A stretch of DNA of 64,000 nucleotides from Streptomyces durocortorensis (GTDB lineage Bacteria; Actinomycetota; Actinomycetes; Streptomycetales; Streptomycetaceae), in the NCBI RefSeq assembly GCF_031760065.1, contig NZ_CP134500.1, positions 3,596,001-3,660,000 on the forward strand. The letters run 5' to 3'. Position 1 is the first letter of the stretch, and every line of letters begins with the position of its first letter. Positions 19,278 through 28,181 of this stretch are shown here, one piece after another. Under the pieces are notes generated by a model, which ran no database searches, was not told the origin of the DNA, and was given only the letters and a program-made list of their open reading frames with translations. Made by a program: the position numbers and the translations under genes.

Positions 19278-20402
19278 ATGAGCACCATGGGCGACGGAAC
19301 GCGTGCGGTACGGGCCGGGCTTCCCGAACCGGAGCAGTTCGAACCCACTCTGCCCGGCCCGGTCTTCGCCGCCCACTTCCACCTCTCCGGCGAGCCGGTG
19401 GGCCCCTACACCTACGGCCGGGAGACCAACCCGACCTGGACCCACCTGGAGCGGGCCATCGGCGAGCTGGAGGCGCCGGGTGAGGAGGTGGGCACGACGG
19501 TGTTCGCCTCGGGCATGGCGGCGATCACGGCGGTGCTGCTGTCCCAGGTCCGCTCGGGCGACGCCGTGGTCCTGCCGGACGACGGCTACCAGGCGCTGCC
19601 GCTCGTACGCGAGCAGCTGACGGCGTACGGCGTCGAGGTCCGGACCGCGCCGACCGGCGGCGATGCCCAGCTCGCCCTGCTGGAGGGCGCGAAGCTGCTG
19701 TGGATCGAGAGTCCGTCCAACCCCGGTCTGGACGTCTGCGACATCCGGCGGCTGGTGAAGGCCGCCCACGCGGCAGGCGCGCTCGTCGCGGTCGACAACA
19801 CCCTGGCCACCCCGATCGGCCAGCGCCCGCTGGAGCTGGGCGCCGACTTCTCTGTGGCCAGCGACACCAAGGGCATGACCGGGCACGGCGACATCCTGCT
19901 CGGCCATGTGACCTGCCGCGCCCCCGGTCTGACAGCGGACGTACGGCGCTGGCGCAAGGTCGTCGGTGCGATCCCGGGCCCGATGGAGGCCTGGCTCGCG
20001 CACCGCTCGCTGGCCACGCTCCAGCTGCGCACCGACCGCCAGTGCACCACCGCCCTCGCCCTCGCCGAGGCGCTGGCGAAGCGTACAGAAGTCACCGGGC
20101 TGCGGTATCCGGGGCTGCCCACCGATCCCTCGTACGCCACAGCGGTGCTCCAGATGCGGCGGTTCGGCTCGGTGGTGTCCTTCGAACTGGCCGACCGGGA
20201 GAGCGCCGAACGCTTCCTGTCCGCGCTGCGGCTGGTCGACGACGCGACGAGCTTCGGCGGCGTCCGCTCCACCGCCGAGCGCCGGGGACGCTGGGGCGGC
20301 GACTCCGTGGCGGAGGGCTTCATCCGCTTTTCGGTCGGTGCGGAGGACCCCGAAGACCTGCTGGCCGATGTCGAACAGGCACTGGACGCGGCAAGCAGGT
20401 AG
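19278..20402 (+). CDS. Cystathionine gamma-synthase/lyase family PLP enzyme
   Basis: 374 residues from the ATG at 19278, which has GAAGGAG at five bases. Family motifs include YTYGRETNPTWTHLE, FASGMAAITAVLL, WIESPSNPGLDVCDI, VDNTLATP and SVASDTKGMTGHGD with the PLP lysine. Enzymes of this Cys/Met-metabolism class break or form cystathionine or related thioethers. The exact substrate cannot be read from the sequence. It ends in FIRFSVGAEDPEDLLADVEQAL, as in full-length members. The following Nudix gene is 65 bp downstream on the same strand. Confidence 0.9.
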   Translation: MSTMGDGTRAVRAGLPEPEQFEPTLPGPVFAAHFHLSGEPVGPYTYGRETNPTWTHLERAIGELEAPGEEVGTTVFASGMAAITAVLLSQVRSGDAVVLPDDGYQALPLVREQLTAYGVEVRTAPTGGDAQLALLEGAKLLWIESPSNPGLDVCDIRRLVKAAHAAGALVAVDNTLATPIGQRPLELGADFSVASDTKGMTGHGDILLGHVTCRAPGLTADVRRWRKVVGAIPGPMEAWLAHRSLATLQLRTDRQCTTALALAEALAKRTEVTGLRYPGLPTDPSYATAVLQMRRFGSVVSFELADRESAERFLSALRLVDDATSFGGVRSTAERRGRWGGDSVAEGFIRFSVGAEDPEDLLADVEQALDAASR

Positions 20403-20467
20403 GGCCTGAGGCGAAGCGAACGGTCCGGCGGAGTTTCAGACGGTGCTCCGCGGGCCACTCTCTTGCC

Positions 20468-20947
20468 ATGACCGAACGTCCTGTGGTCAAGCGCACCGCA
20501 CGCGCCATCCTGCTCGACGGCGACGATCTCGTCCTCATCAAGCGCACGAAGCCGGGGGTCGATCCGTACTGGCTCACGCCCGGCGGCGGGGTCGAGCCGG
20601 AGGACGCCACTGTCGTCGACGCCCTGCACCGTGAGGTCGACGAGGAGCTCGGGGCCAAGATCGTCGATGTGGTCCCGTGCTTCGTCGACACGGTCGAGCA
20701 CATCGCGGACGGTGGCGTGACGGGCGTGAAGGTCCAGCACTTCTTCGTCTGCCGACTGGCGTCGATGGACGCCTCCCTGCGGCACGGGCCGGAGGTCGAC
20801 GCACCCTGCGGGGAGTACGAGATCGTCCGGGTGCCGTTCAGCCGGGTGGGGATCGCGGCCGTGCACCTCGTGCCGCTCTCCCTGCGGCACTACCTGGACG
20901 GCAACATCGAAGGCGTACGCGCGATGCACGCCCCCGACCTGGGCTGA
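20468..20947 (+). CDS. Nudix hydrolase
   Basis: 159 residues from the ATG at 20468. The Nudix box is present as GGGVEPEDATVVDALHREVD followed by EELG, matching GX5EX7REUXEEXGU. Nudix enzymes hydrolyse nucleoside diphosphates linked to other groups; the substrate is not predictable here. The N terminus TERPVVKRTARAILLDGDD is typical. It may be co-transcribed with the preceding PLP enzyme. Confidence 0.9.
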   Translation: MTERPVVKRTARAILLDGDDLVLIKRTKPGVDPYWLTPGGGVEPEDATVVDALHREVDEELGAKIVDVVPCFVDTVEHIADGGVTGVKVQHFFVCRLASMDASLRHGPEVDAPCGEYEIVRVPFSRVGIAAVHLVPLSLRHYLDGNIEGVRAMHAPDLG

Positions 20948-21057
20948 CACACACCCCCGGGCTGACGCGGCCCGCGGCGCAGGAGCGCGTACTCCCCTGC
21001 CGGTATCCATGGACACTCCCGCCGTCGGACGACCCGGGATGCCTCGCTCGGCATCGT

Positions 21058-21071
21058 GTTTCACGTGAAAC
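21058..21071. other. parS: parS site
   Basis: Perfect GTTTCACGTGAAAC in the spacer between the Nudix and GNAT genes. This is one of the few intergenic sites here not at convergent gene ends. Confidence 0.93.
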
Positions 21072-21335
21072 CACGCCCCGTACGCCGAGGGCCCCTCGTC
21101 GCCCGTGTCGCCGTCTCCGTCAGGGGCTGTCAGGGGCTGTCAGGGGCTGGGTCTGACCGTCGGCCTGCTTACGCTCGGCACCACCGCGTTCGTCACGGCA
21201 GACGCGGCCACCGCACAGGCCGCCACCCGGTGCTCAAGCCCTGGGGCCTCATCCGGAGCGGCAGGCGGCTGCGGTTCTCGGCCAGTTCCGCCAAACCGGT
21301 GGACGCGCGATCATCCCGTCAGACAGCCTGACCCC
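21072..21335 (+). other. Gap before the GNAT gene: tandem repeat and signal-peptide-like frame
   Basis: The 388-bp gap 20948-21335 holds the parS site, a triplicated decamer (21120-21149) and an open frame from 21105 in phase with the GNAT gene. That frame reads GLTVGLLTLGTTAFVTADAA then TAQAATRCSS, which looks like the hydrophobic core and AXA cleavage region of a secreted protein. It may be a gene remnant. I do not call it a gene. Confidence 0.4.
21120..21149. repeat. Triplicated decamer
   Basis: Three exact copies of TCAGGGGCTG in tandem. Confidence 0.9.
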
Positions 21336-22226
21336 ATGCACAGCCCATCACCCCGCTCTCCCGCCGACCTGCCGATCCGGCGCCTGTCCCGGGAGGACCT
21401 GGTCGCCTGCGCCGATCTCTGCGAGGACCGCGGCTGGCCGCGCGACGAGCACCGGTGGGGGCTGCTCCTCGCCGCGGGCACGGGGTACGGAATCGATGCC
21501 CCCGACGGCAAGGGCCTGGCGGCCACCTGCATGCTGACCTTGTACGGGCCACAGCTCGCCGCCGTCGGCATGCTGCTCGTCGCCGGACGCCACGGACGTC
21601 AGGGGCTCGCCCGACGGCTCATGCGGCAGGTCATGGAAGACGTCGGGGACACCCCGCTCGCCCTGTACGCGACGGAGCAGGGGCAGCCGCTCTACGAGAA
21701 GATCGGCTTCTTCCCCGTGGGCCGGGCCGAGCGGGTCGGCGGTCATTTCCGGGCGGACGGCACCGGTGGTTCCCCGGCGTCCCCCCACGCCTCGCCGGTG
21801 ACTACGCGTCCGGCGGAGGCTGCCGATCTGCAGGCGATGGTCCGGCTCGACCTCCCCGTGTTCGGCATAGACCGGACGCACCTCCTCGCCCGGCTTCCGG
21901 CCTTCGCCGACCGGCTCCAGGTGGCCGAGGAGGACGGCGAGCTGGTCGGCTACGCGGCGCTCTGGCCGAGCGGCCACTCCCATGTGATCGGCCCGCTGGT
22001 CGCACGGGACACGGACACCGCGCAGGCCCTGGTCACCGCCCTGGCCGCGACGACGGACCGGCCGCTACGGGCGGATGCCGACGCCCGTCATGGGGAACTG
22101 CTCTCCTGGCTGGCGGACCGAGGGCTGGAGCCCCTCGCCCGGACCACCGTGATGACATACGGCATCCCGGATCTGCCGGGCGACGCCACCCGCAGGTTCG
22201 CCCCGCTCTCGGTCGCGACGGGCTGA
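21336..22226 (+). CDS. GNAT-family N-acetyltransferase (two GNAT-like halves)
   Basis: 296 residues from the ATG at 21336. The N-terminal half has the acetyl-CoA motif VAGRHGRQGLARRLM (near residues 80-94) and LYEKIGFFPVGRAERVGG. The C-terminal half (about 155-290) looks like a second, degenerate GNAT or sterol-carrier-like domain with GYAALWPSGHSHVIGPLVA. The substrate is unknown. The frame continues open upstream to 21105 without a stop, but that part resembles an unrelated signal peptide, so the ATG at 21336 is preferred. Confidence 0.82.
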   Translation: MHSPSPRSPADLPIRRLSREDLVACADLCEDRGWPRDEHRWGLLLAAGTGYGIDAPDGKGLAATCMLTLYGPQLAAVGMLLVAGRHGRQGLARRLMRQVMEDVGDTPLALYATEQGQPLYEKIGFFPVGRAERVGGHFRADGTGGSPASPHASPVTTRPAEAADLQAMVRLDLPVFGIDRTHLLARLPAFADRLQVAEEDGELVGYAALWPSGHSHVIGPLVARDTDTAQALVTALAATTDRPLRADADARHGELLSWLADRGLEPLARTTVMTYGIPDLPGDATRRFAPLSVATG

Positions 22227-22229
22227 CAC

Positions 22230-22266
22230 GCCACCGCCGCACCCCCACGGGGGGGCCGGCGGTGGC
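22230..22266. terminator. Bidirectional hairpin between GNAT and HbpS-like genes
   Basis: GCCACCGCCG (22230-22239) pairs with CGGCGGTGGC (22257-22266), with further C/G pairing inside. It lies between convergent stops at 22226 and 22281. Confidence 0.75.
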
Positions 22267-22280
22267 CGGGAGCCGTGCGC

Positions 22281-22706
22281 TCAGAGGAGGGTGTCCGCGG
22301 CGGCCATGGCGAAGCCGTGGTCCTGCAAGGGCGCTCCGCCGCCCACACCGATGGCACCGATCAGACGGCCGTCCCGGTGCAGGGGAACGCCTCCGGCGAT
22401 GAAGAGCAGCGGGCGGTCGAGCGCGGTCGGCAGGGTGTGGAAGAGACCGCCGGGCCGGACCGCGTCGACCAGGTCCGCGGTGGGGGTGTCCAGTTGCAGC
22501 GCGGTGAACGCCTTACGGGTGCTGGTCTCGCCCGCGATGAGGACGGCCCGGTCATCGCGCCGGAAGGCCAGCAGGTGACCGCCCGCGTCGAGGACGCTCA
22601 CGGCGACGGCGACACCGGCCGCCTCGGCCGCAGAGCGGGCGGTCTCGACAAGGGCTTCGGCGTCCTGGATGGTCAGCGGGGCGACGGCGGTGGTGGCGGT
22701 GCTCAT
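22281..22706 (-). CDS. GlcG/HbpS-family haem-degrading or haem-binding protein
   Basis: 141 residues of the GlcG/HbpS (PF03928) fold: AEAAGVAVAVSVLDAGGHLL, RDDRAVLIAGETSTRKAFTA and LLFIAGGVPLHRDGRLIGAIG, then GVGGGAPLQDHGFAMA. Relatives bind haem or cofactors, and HbpS of Streptomyces signals redox stress. This copy lacks a signal peptide, so it should be cytoplasmic. It lies downstream of the MFS exporter on the same strand with about 100 bp between. Its role is unknown. Confidence 0.87.
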   Translation of the reverse strand: MSTATTAVAPLTIQDAEALVETARSAAEAAGVAVAVSVLDAGGHLLAFRRDDRAVLIAGETSTRKAFTALQLDTPTADLVDAVRPGGLFHTLPTALDRPLLFIAGGVPLHRDGRLIGAIGVGGGAPLQDHGFAMAAADTLL

Positions 22707-22809
22707 GGAACTGCTCCTTGCGTGCTGGGGTGTGTGGCGCGGCGGTTGGCGCCGCGCGGTTCGTGCGGGGTGGTACGGGTGGTCCGGAAGGGCGTCGGGG
22801 GGACGGACC

Positions 22810-24018
22810 TCAGTACCGGGCCGCGACGACCGCCGGCTCCGGGCCGCTCGCGACAGCGATGTGGTCGGCGGTGGGCTCGCGGCGCTCCAGCAGGCTGGAG
22901 ACCACGGCCAGGAGCAGGGCCGATGCGGCGAGGGCGGCGCCGACCCAGTTGGGGGCGGTGTAGCCGAGACCGGCCGCGATCACGAGGCCGCCGAGCCAGG
23001 CAGACAGGGCGTTGCCGAGGTTGAAGGCCCCGATGTTGACCGCGGAAGCCAGGGTGGGCGCACCCGCCGCCTGGTCGAGGACCCGCTTCTGAAGCGGTGG
23101 CACGGTCGCGAAGCCCAGGGCGCCGATCAGGACGATGGTGACGGCAGCCGCGATCTTGTTGTGGGCGGTCACGGTGAACAGACCGAGGACGAGGGCGAGC
23201 GCACCGAGCGACACGTACAGCATCGGCATCAGATGCCGGTCGGCGAACTTCCCGCTGACCAGGTTGCCGCCCACCATGCCGAGGCCGAAGAGGACCAGCA
23301 GCCAGGTGACGGACGAGGCCGAGTAGCCGGCGACCTCGGTCATCATCGGGGTGATGTAGGTGATCGCGGCGAAGACTCCGCCGAAGCCCAGGACGGTCAT
23401 GGCCATCGCCAGCAGCACCTGGACGTTGCGGAACGCGGCCAGCTCATGGCGGATGCGTACGCCTTCCGGCTTGGGCTGCTCAGGGATGAGCTTCGCGACG
23501 CCGAGCAGTCCGAGGACGCCGAGGGCGGCGACGATGAGGAACGTGGTCCGCCAGCCCGCGGACTGCCCGATGTAGGTGCCGAGCGGTACGCCGACGACGT
23601 TGGCGACGGTGAGCCCGGTGAACATCATCGCGATGGCCCCGGCCTTCTTCTGCGGAGCGACCAGATCGGCCGCGACCACCGAGCCGATGCCGAAGAAGGC
23701 ACCGTGCGCGAGGGAGGCGATCACGCGCCCGGCGAGCATGACGCCGAAGGCGGGGGCCAGCGCGGACACCACATTGCCCACAATGAACAGCCCCATCAGG
23801 AGCATCAGCATCCGCTTACGGGTGACGCGGGTGCCCAGCAGGGTCATCAGCGGGGCGCCGAGGACCACGCCGAGCGCGTAGCCGGTCACCAGGAAGCCTG
23901 CGGTCGGAATAGTGACCTGGAAGTCCGCCGCAACCTCGGGGAGCAACCCCATGATCACAAACTCGGTCGTTCCGATCCCGAATGCCCCGATGGCGAGGGC
24001 GAGGAGCGCGAGCGGCAT
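22810..24018 (-). CDS. MFS exporter, DHA1 type (AraJ/YdhP-like)
   Basis: The ATG at 24018 (MPLALLALAIGAFGIGTTEF) gives 402 residues with 12 predicted membrane helices. GIGTTEFVIMGLLPEVAADF near the N terminus is characteristic of the DHA1 sugar-efflux/chloramphenicol-resistance-like group, and GTRVTRKRML is the loop 2-3 motif. A divergent MarR gene (24159) points to ligand-induced efflux control. An upstream start at 24069 would run through the regulatory repeats and is unlikely. Substrate unknown. Confidence 0.9.
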   Translation of the reverse strand: MPLALLALAIGAFGIGTTEFVIMGLLPEVAADFQVTIPTAGFLVTGYALGVVLGAPLMTLLGTRVTRKRMLMLLMGLFIVGNVVSALAPAFGVMLAGRVIASLAHGAFFGIGSVVAADLVAPQKKAGAIAMMFTGLTVANVVGVPLGTYIGQSAGWRTTFLIVAALGVLGLLGVAKLIPEQPKPEGVRIRHELAAFRNVQVLLAMAMTVLGFGGVFAAITYITPMMTEVAGYSASSVTWLLVLFGLGMVGGNLVSGKFADRHLMPMLYVSLGALALVLGLFTVTAHNKIAAAVTIVLIGALGFATVPPLQKRVLDQAAGAPTLASAVNIGAFNLGNALSAWLGGLVIAAGLGYTAPNWVGAALAASALLLAVVSSLLERREPTADHIAVASGPEPAVVAARY

Positions 24019-24039
24019 GGGGTTCCGCCTTCCCTGAAG

Positions 24040-24110
24040 ATTGCATATGCGCCTTACAGGCGTACACAATAATTGCAGGCGCTGACTAATTGCAAACGCG
24101 GGCTATTGCA
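24040..24110. repeat. Four ATTGCA direct repeats in the MFS/marR divergent region
   Basis: ATTGCA occurs at 24040-24045, 24072-24077, 24089-24094 and 24105-24110. The last three are 17 and 16 bp apart and are followed by RRCG-type bases. Such regularly spaced repeats between a MarR gene and its divergent exporter are probable operator sites. Confidence 0.5.
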
Positions 24111-24158
24111 GGCGTCGCTATCCTGGAGGCACACCGCTCCCGCCCTGAGGAGAGAGAC

Positions 24159-24623
24159 ATGACAGCGACCGACCCCGCCCTGACTGCCATCGCCCAGGGC
24201 TGGTGCTCCCTCTCCCTGCTCCACGGGAAGATCGAGGCCCGCATCGAGCGGGCTCTCCAGACGGGCCACGGGCTCAGCGCACGCGAGTACTCCCTGCTCG
24301 ACGTACTGAGCCGCCAGCACAACGGCGTCGGCGGCCACCTTCAGATGAAGCAGGTCGCCGACGCCGTGGTCCTCAGCCAGAGCGCCACCACCCGCCTGGT
24401 CACCCGGCTCGAAGACCGCGGGCTGCTGACCCGCTATCTGTGCGACACCGACCGTCGGGGCATCTACACCGACGTCACCGAGGCGGGGCTCGCGCTGCTC
24501 GAAGCGGCCCGGCCGACCAATGACCGTGCTCTGCGGGCCGCGCTGGACGAGGCGGCGGAGAACCCCGAGCTCGCTCCCCTGGTCAGGGCGGTCGAAGAGC
24601 TGAAGTTTCCGGCGCGGGCGTGA
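24159..24623 (+). CDS. MarR-family transcriptional regulator
   Basis: 154 residues from the ATG at 24159, preceded by GAGGAGAG. The winged helix is visible as LSAREYSLLDVLSRQ, LQMKQVADAVVLSQSATTRL and VTRLEDRGLLTRYLCDTDRR, the last being the MarR wing (DxRGxYTDVTEAG). It probably represses the divergent MFS exporter through the ATTGCA repeats. The adjacent GNAT gene starts 38 bp later and may be co-transcribed. Confidence 0.92.
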   Translation: MTATDPALTAIAQGWCSLSLLHGKIEARIERALQTGHGLSAREYSLLDVLSRQHNGVGGHLQMKQVADAVVLSQSATTRLVTRLEDRGLLTRYLCDTDRRGIYTDVTEAGLALLEAARPTNDRALRAALDEAAENPELAPLVRAVEELKFPARA

Positions 24624-24661
24624 TCCCCGGCCCAGGACTTCCTGCCCCTAGGATGCCGATC

Positions 24662-25114
24662 ATGAGCGATCTTGAAATACGCCCCGTCGCCGAGGCCGAT
24701 CTGCCGGCAGTGGTCGCCATGCTCGCCGACGACCCGCTCGGCGCACAGCGCGAGTCACCGGACGATCTGGCCCCGTACCGGGCGGCGTTCCAGCGGCTGA
24801 CCGACGACCCCAACCAGCATGTCGTCGTCGCCGTGCGCGAGGACCGCGTCGTGGGGACGCTCCAGCTGACCATCGTCCCGGGGCTGTCCCGCCGCGGCGC
24901 GACCCGCTCGATCATCGAGGGCGTCCGCATCCACGGCGATGAACGCGGCAGCGGTCTGGGCACCCAGCTCATCCAGTGGGCGGTGGACGAATCCCGTCGG
25001 CAGAACTGCCAGTTGGTGCAGCTGACCTCGGACGTCACTCGCGAGGACGCACACCGCTTCTACGAACGGCTCGGCTTCACAGCCAGTCACGTGGGCTTCA
25101 AGCTCGCCCTCTGA
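24662..25114 (+). CDS. GNAT-family N-acetyltransferase
   Basis: 150 residues from the ATG at 24662. The acetyl-CoA-binding motif is EGVRIHGDERGSGLGTQLIQ (Q/R-x-x-G-x-G/A pattern), and the C-terminal motif is EDAHRFYERLGFTASHVGFK. It is a compact single-domain acetyltransferase of unknown substrate. It lies downstream of marR and converges on the serine hydrolase gene across a palindromic parS site. Confidence 0.9.
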   Translation: MSDLEIRPVAEADLPAVVAMLADDPLGAQRESPDDLAPYRAAFQRLTDDPNQHVVVAVREDRVVGTLQLTIVPGLSRRGATRSIIEGVRIHGDERGSGLGTQLIQWAVDESRRQNCQLVQLTSDVTREDAHRFYERLGFTASHVGFKLAL

Positions 25115-25127
25115 CCGATCAAAGGGG

Positions 25128-25159
25128 CGGGTGGGTGTTTCACGTGAAACACCCACCCG
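25128..25159. terminator. 32-bp perfect palindrome with parS at its centre
   Basis: Arms 25128-25143 and 25144-25159 are exact reverse complements, with the parS 14-mer (25137-25150) in the middle. It lies between convergent stops at 25114 (+) and 25175 (-), so as RNA it could act as a terminator on both strands. Confidence 0.7.
25137..25150. other. parS: parS site
   Basis: Perfect GTTTCACGTGAAAC within the 32-bp palindrome between convergent genes. Confidence 0.94.
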
Positions 25160-25174
25160 GTTCCGGTCCCGGAG

Positions 25175-26551
25175 TCAGCCGCTGAAACCCCGCCACCCTT
25201 CCGCGTCCACCCCGCCCGGCACGGCCGCCCCCGCCTCGTAGGGCTCCCGCGTGAACACGAACGAGCCGAGGTCGAGGTGGTCCACCGAGCCGTCGTCCCT
25301 GCGTACGACGCGGAGGGTCTCACCCGCGTAATAGTCGTCCTGGCCCGTCCAGGTGCCGTCCGGCCCCGCGGTGAAGGACGCACCACGCCCCTTGCCGCCC
25401 CATGGCTTGAGCTCCAGGCCACGGTCAGCCAGGAGCCTCAGCGTGAAGGTGTGGGTACCCCAGTGCCAGATCCCCGTAAGGGCGAGCAACTCCTCGTCCA
25501 CCTCGGGCAGCGGGCGCCAGGGCTCCGGGATCCTCGGCTCGGCCTCCGCCACGATCCCCACAAGTTCGGCGGCCACCGTGGCGGCAGGCAGGCCTGAGGT
25601 GACGTTGGCGAGGACGACGGCGGCGATGTCCTCCTCCACATTGATCCACAGACCGGCGACGAACCCGGGCAGCGATCCCGTGTGCCCGAAGAGCACGGTC
25701 CCCGCACCCGTCACGATCTGGAGGCCGAGACCGTAGCCGCTGCTCCCGGTCTCGGTCGGCGCGGCGGGCGCGCGCATCTCCCGTACGGAGGAGGCCGCCA
25801 GGACCCGGTCGTCCCCCTCGGCCAGGAACGCGGCGAACCGCAGCAGGTCGCTCGCGGTCGACCAGAGCTGACCAGCGGGTGCCATCAGCCCGAGATCCTC
25901 GGCGGGCTCGCTCAGCATCACATCGGCCCAGGGGTGGACAGCCCAGCCGCCCGCATGCGGCGCCACGGGTTCACTCGTCGTGCGGTGCATGCCGAGAGGC
26001 TCCAGGATCTCGCGGCGCAGCGCCTCCTCCCACGGGACTCCCCGGACCGCTTCGACCAGCGAACCGAGCAGGGTGTAGCCCGGGTTGGAGTAGTGATGGC
26101 GGTGACCGGCGGGGTGCGTCCGAGGCCGCTCACCCAGTACGTCGGCGAGCTCGGGCCGCAGGGTACCCGGAGTCCGCTCCCACCAGGGGGCGGGCGCCTC
26201 GGCACCCAACCCCGCGCTGTGCCCGAGCAGCTGAAAGACGGTCACGCTGCCCGCACCCGTGCCATGAAGGTGCTTCTCCAGCGGGTCGTCCAGGTCGATC
26301 AGACCCTCGTCGCGCAGCCGCAGCACCAGGACAGCGGTGAACGTCTTGGTGATCGAGCCGATTCTGTACTGCGTATCGGCGTCGGGAGCATGCCCCTCGA
26401 CGCATGTACGCGCCCCGCTCCAGACCAGCCGCCCCTGCCGCTGCACCGCCGCCACGAGGGACGGCGCGCGGCCGTCCCGCTGGGCGAGGGCGGCACGGTG
26501 CAGCAGAGCGCGCCGGGTGCTGGGGAGCAGGTCTTCACCGGGAGAAGTCAT
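25175..26551 (-). CDS. Serine hydrolase / class C beta-lactamase-fold protein
   Basis: 458 residues from the ATG at 26551, which has AGG at suitable spacing (a GTG at 26560 is also possible). Catalytic motifs of the penicillin-binding/beta-lactamase fold are visible: SITK (SXXK, in YRIGSITKTFTAVL near 67-70), YSN (in HHYSNPGYTLLG) and HTG (in FGHTGSLPGF). A C-terminal beta-rich domain of about 110 residues follows. There is no signal peptide, so it is probably a cytoplasmic esterase or peptidase rather than a true resistance enzyme. Confidence 0.88.
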   Translation of the reverse strand: MTSPGEDLLPSTRRALLHRAALAQRDGRAPSLVAAVQRQGRLVWSGARTCVEGHAPDADTQYRIGSITKTFTAVLVLRLRDEGLIDLDDPLEKHLHGTGAGSVTVFQLLGHSAGLGAEAPAPWWERTPGTLRPELADVLGERPRTHPAGHRHHYSNPGYTLLGSLVEAVRGVPWEEALRREILEPLGMHRTTSEPVAPHAGGWAVHPWADVMLSEPAEDLGLMAPAGQLWSTASDLLRFAAFLAEGDDRVLAASSVREMRAPAAPTETGSSGYGLGLQIVTGAGTVLFGHTGSLPGFVAGLWINVEEDIAAVVLANVTSGLPAATVAAELVGIVAEAEPRIPEPWRPLPEVDEELLALTGIWHWGTHTFTLRLLADRGLELKPWGGKGRGASFTAGPDGTWTGQDDYYAGETLRVVRRDDGSVDHLDLGSFVFTREPYEAGAAVPGGVDAEGWRGFSG

Positions 26552-26628
26552 GGGCAACACCTACCCGACGGAAACACCTCCTGACGAATCAGTATCGGCA
26601 GGACGCCGGGGGGGGACTGCGTTGCCCT

Positions 26629-28112
<1,484 letters not shown>

Positions 28113-28152
28113 CGTGGAAACGGAGAGCTGCCGCACCGGCAAGAGGAGGACT

Positions 28153-28179
28153 GGGCCCTCCACGAACGTGCGAGGGCCC
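28153..28179 (-). terminator. Terminator after dnaB
   Basis: GGGCCCTCCACG pairs with CGTG-C-GAGGGCCC around an AA loop (one bulged C). It lies directly after the dnaB stop at 28182. Confidence 0.75.
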
Positions 28180-28181
28180 CG

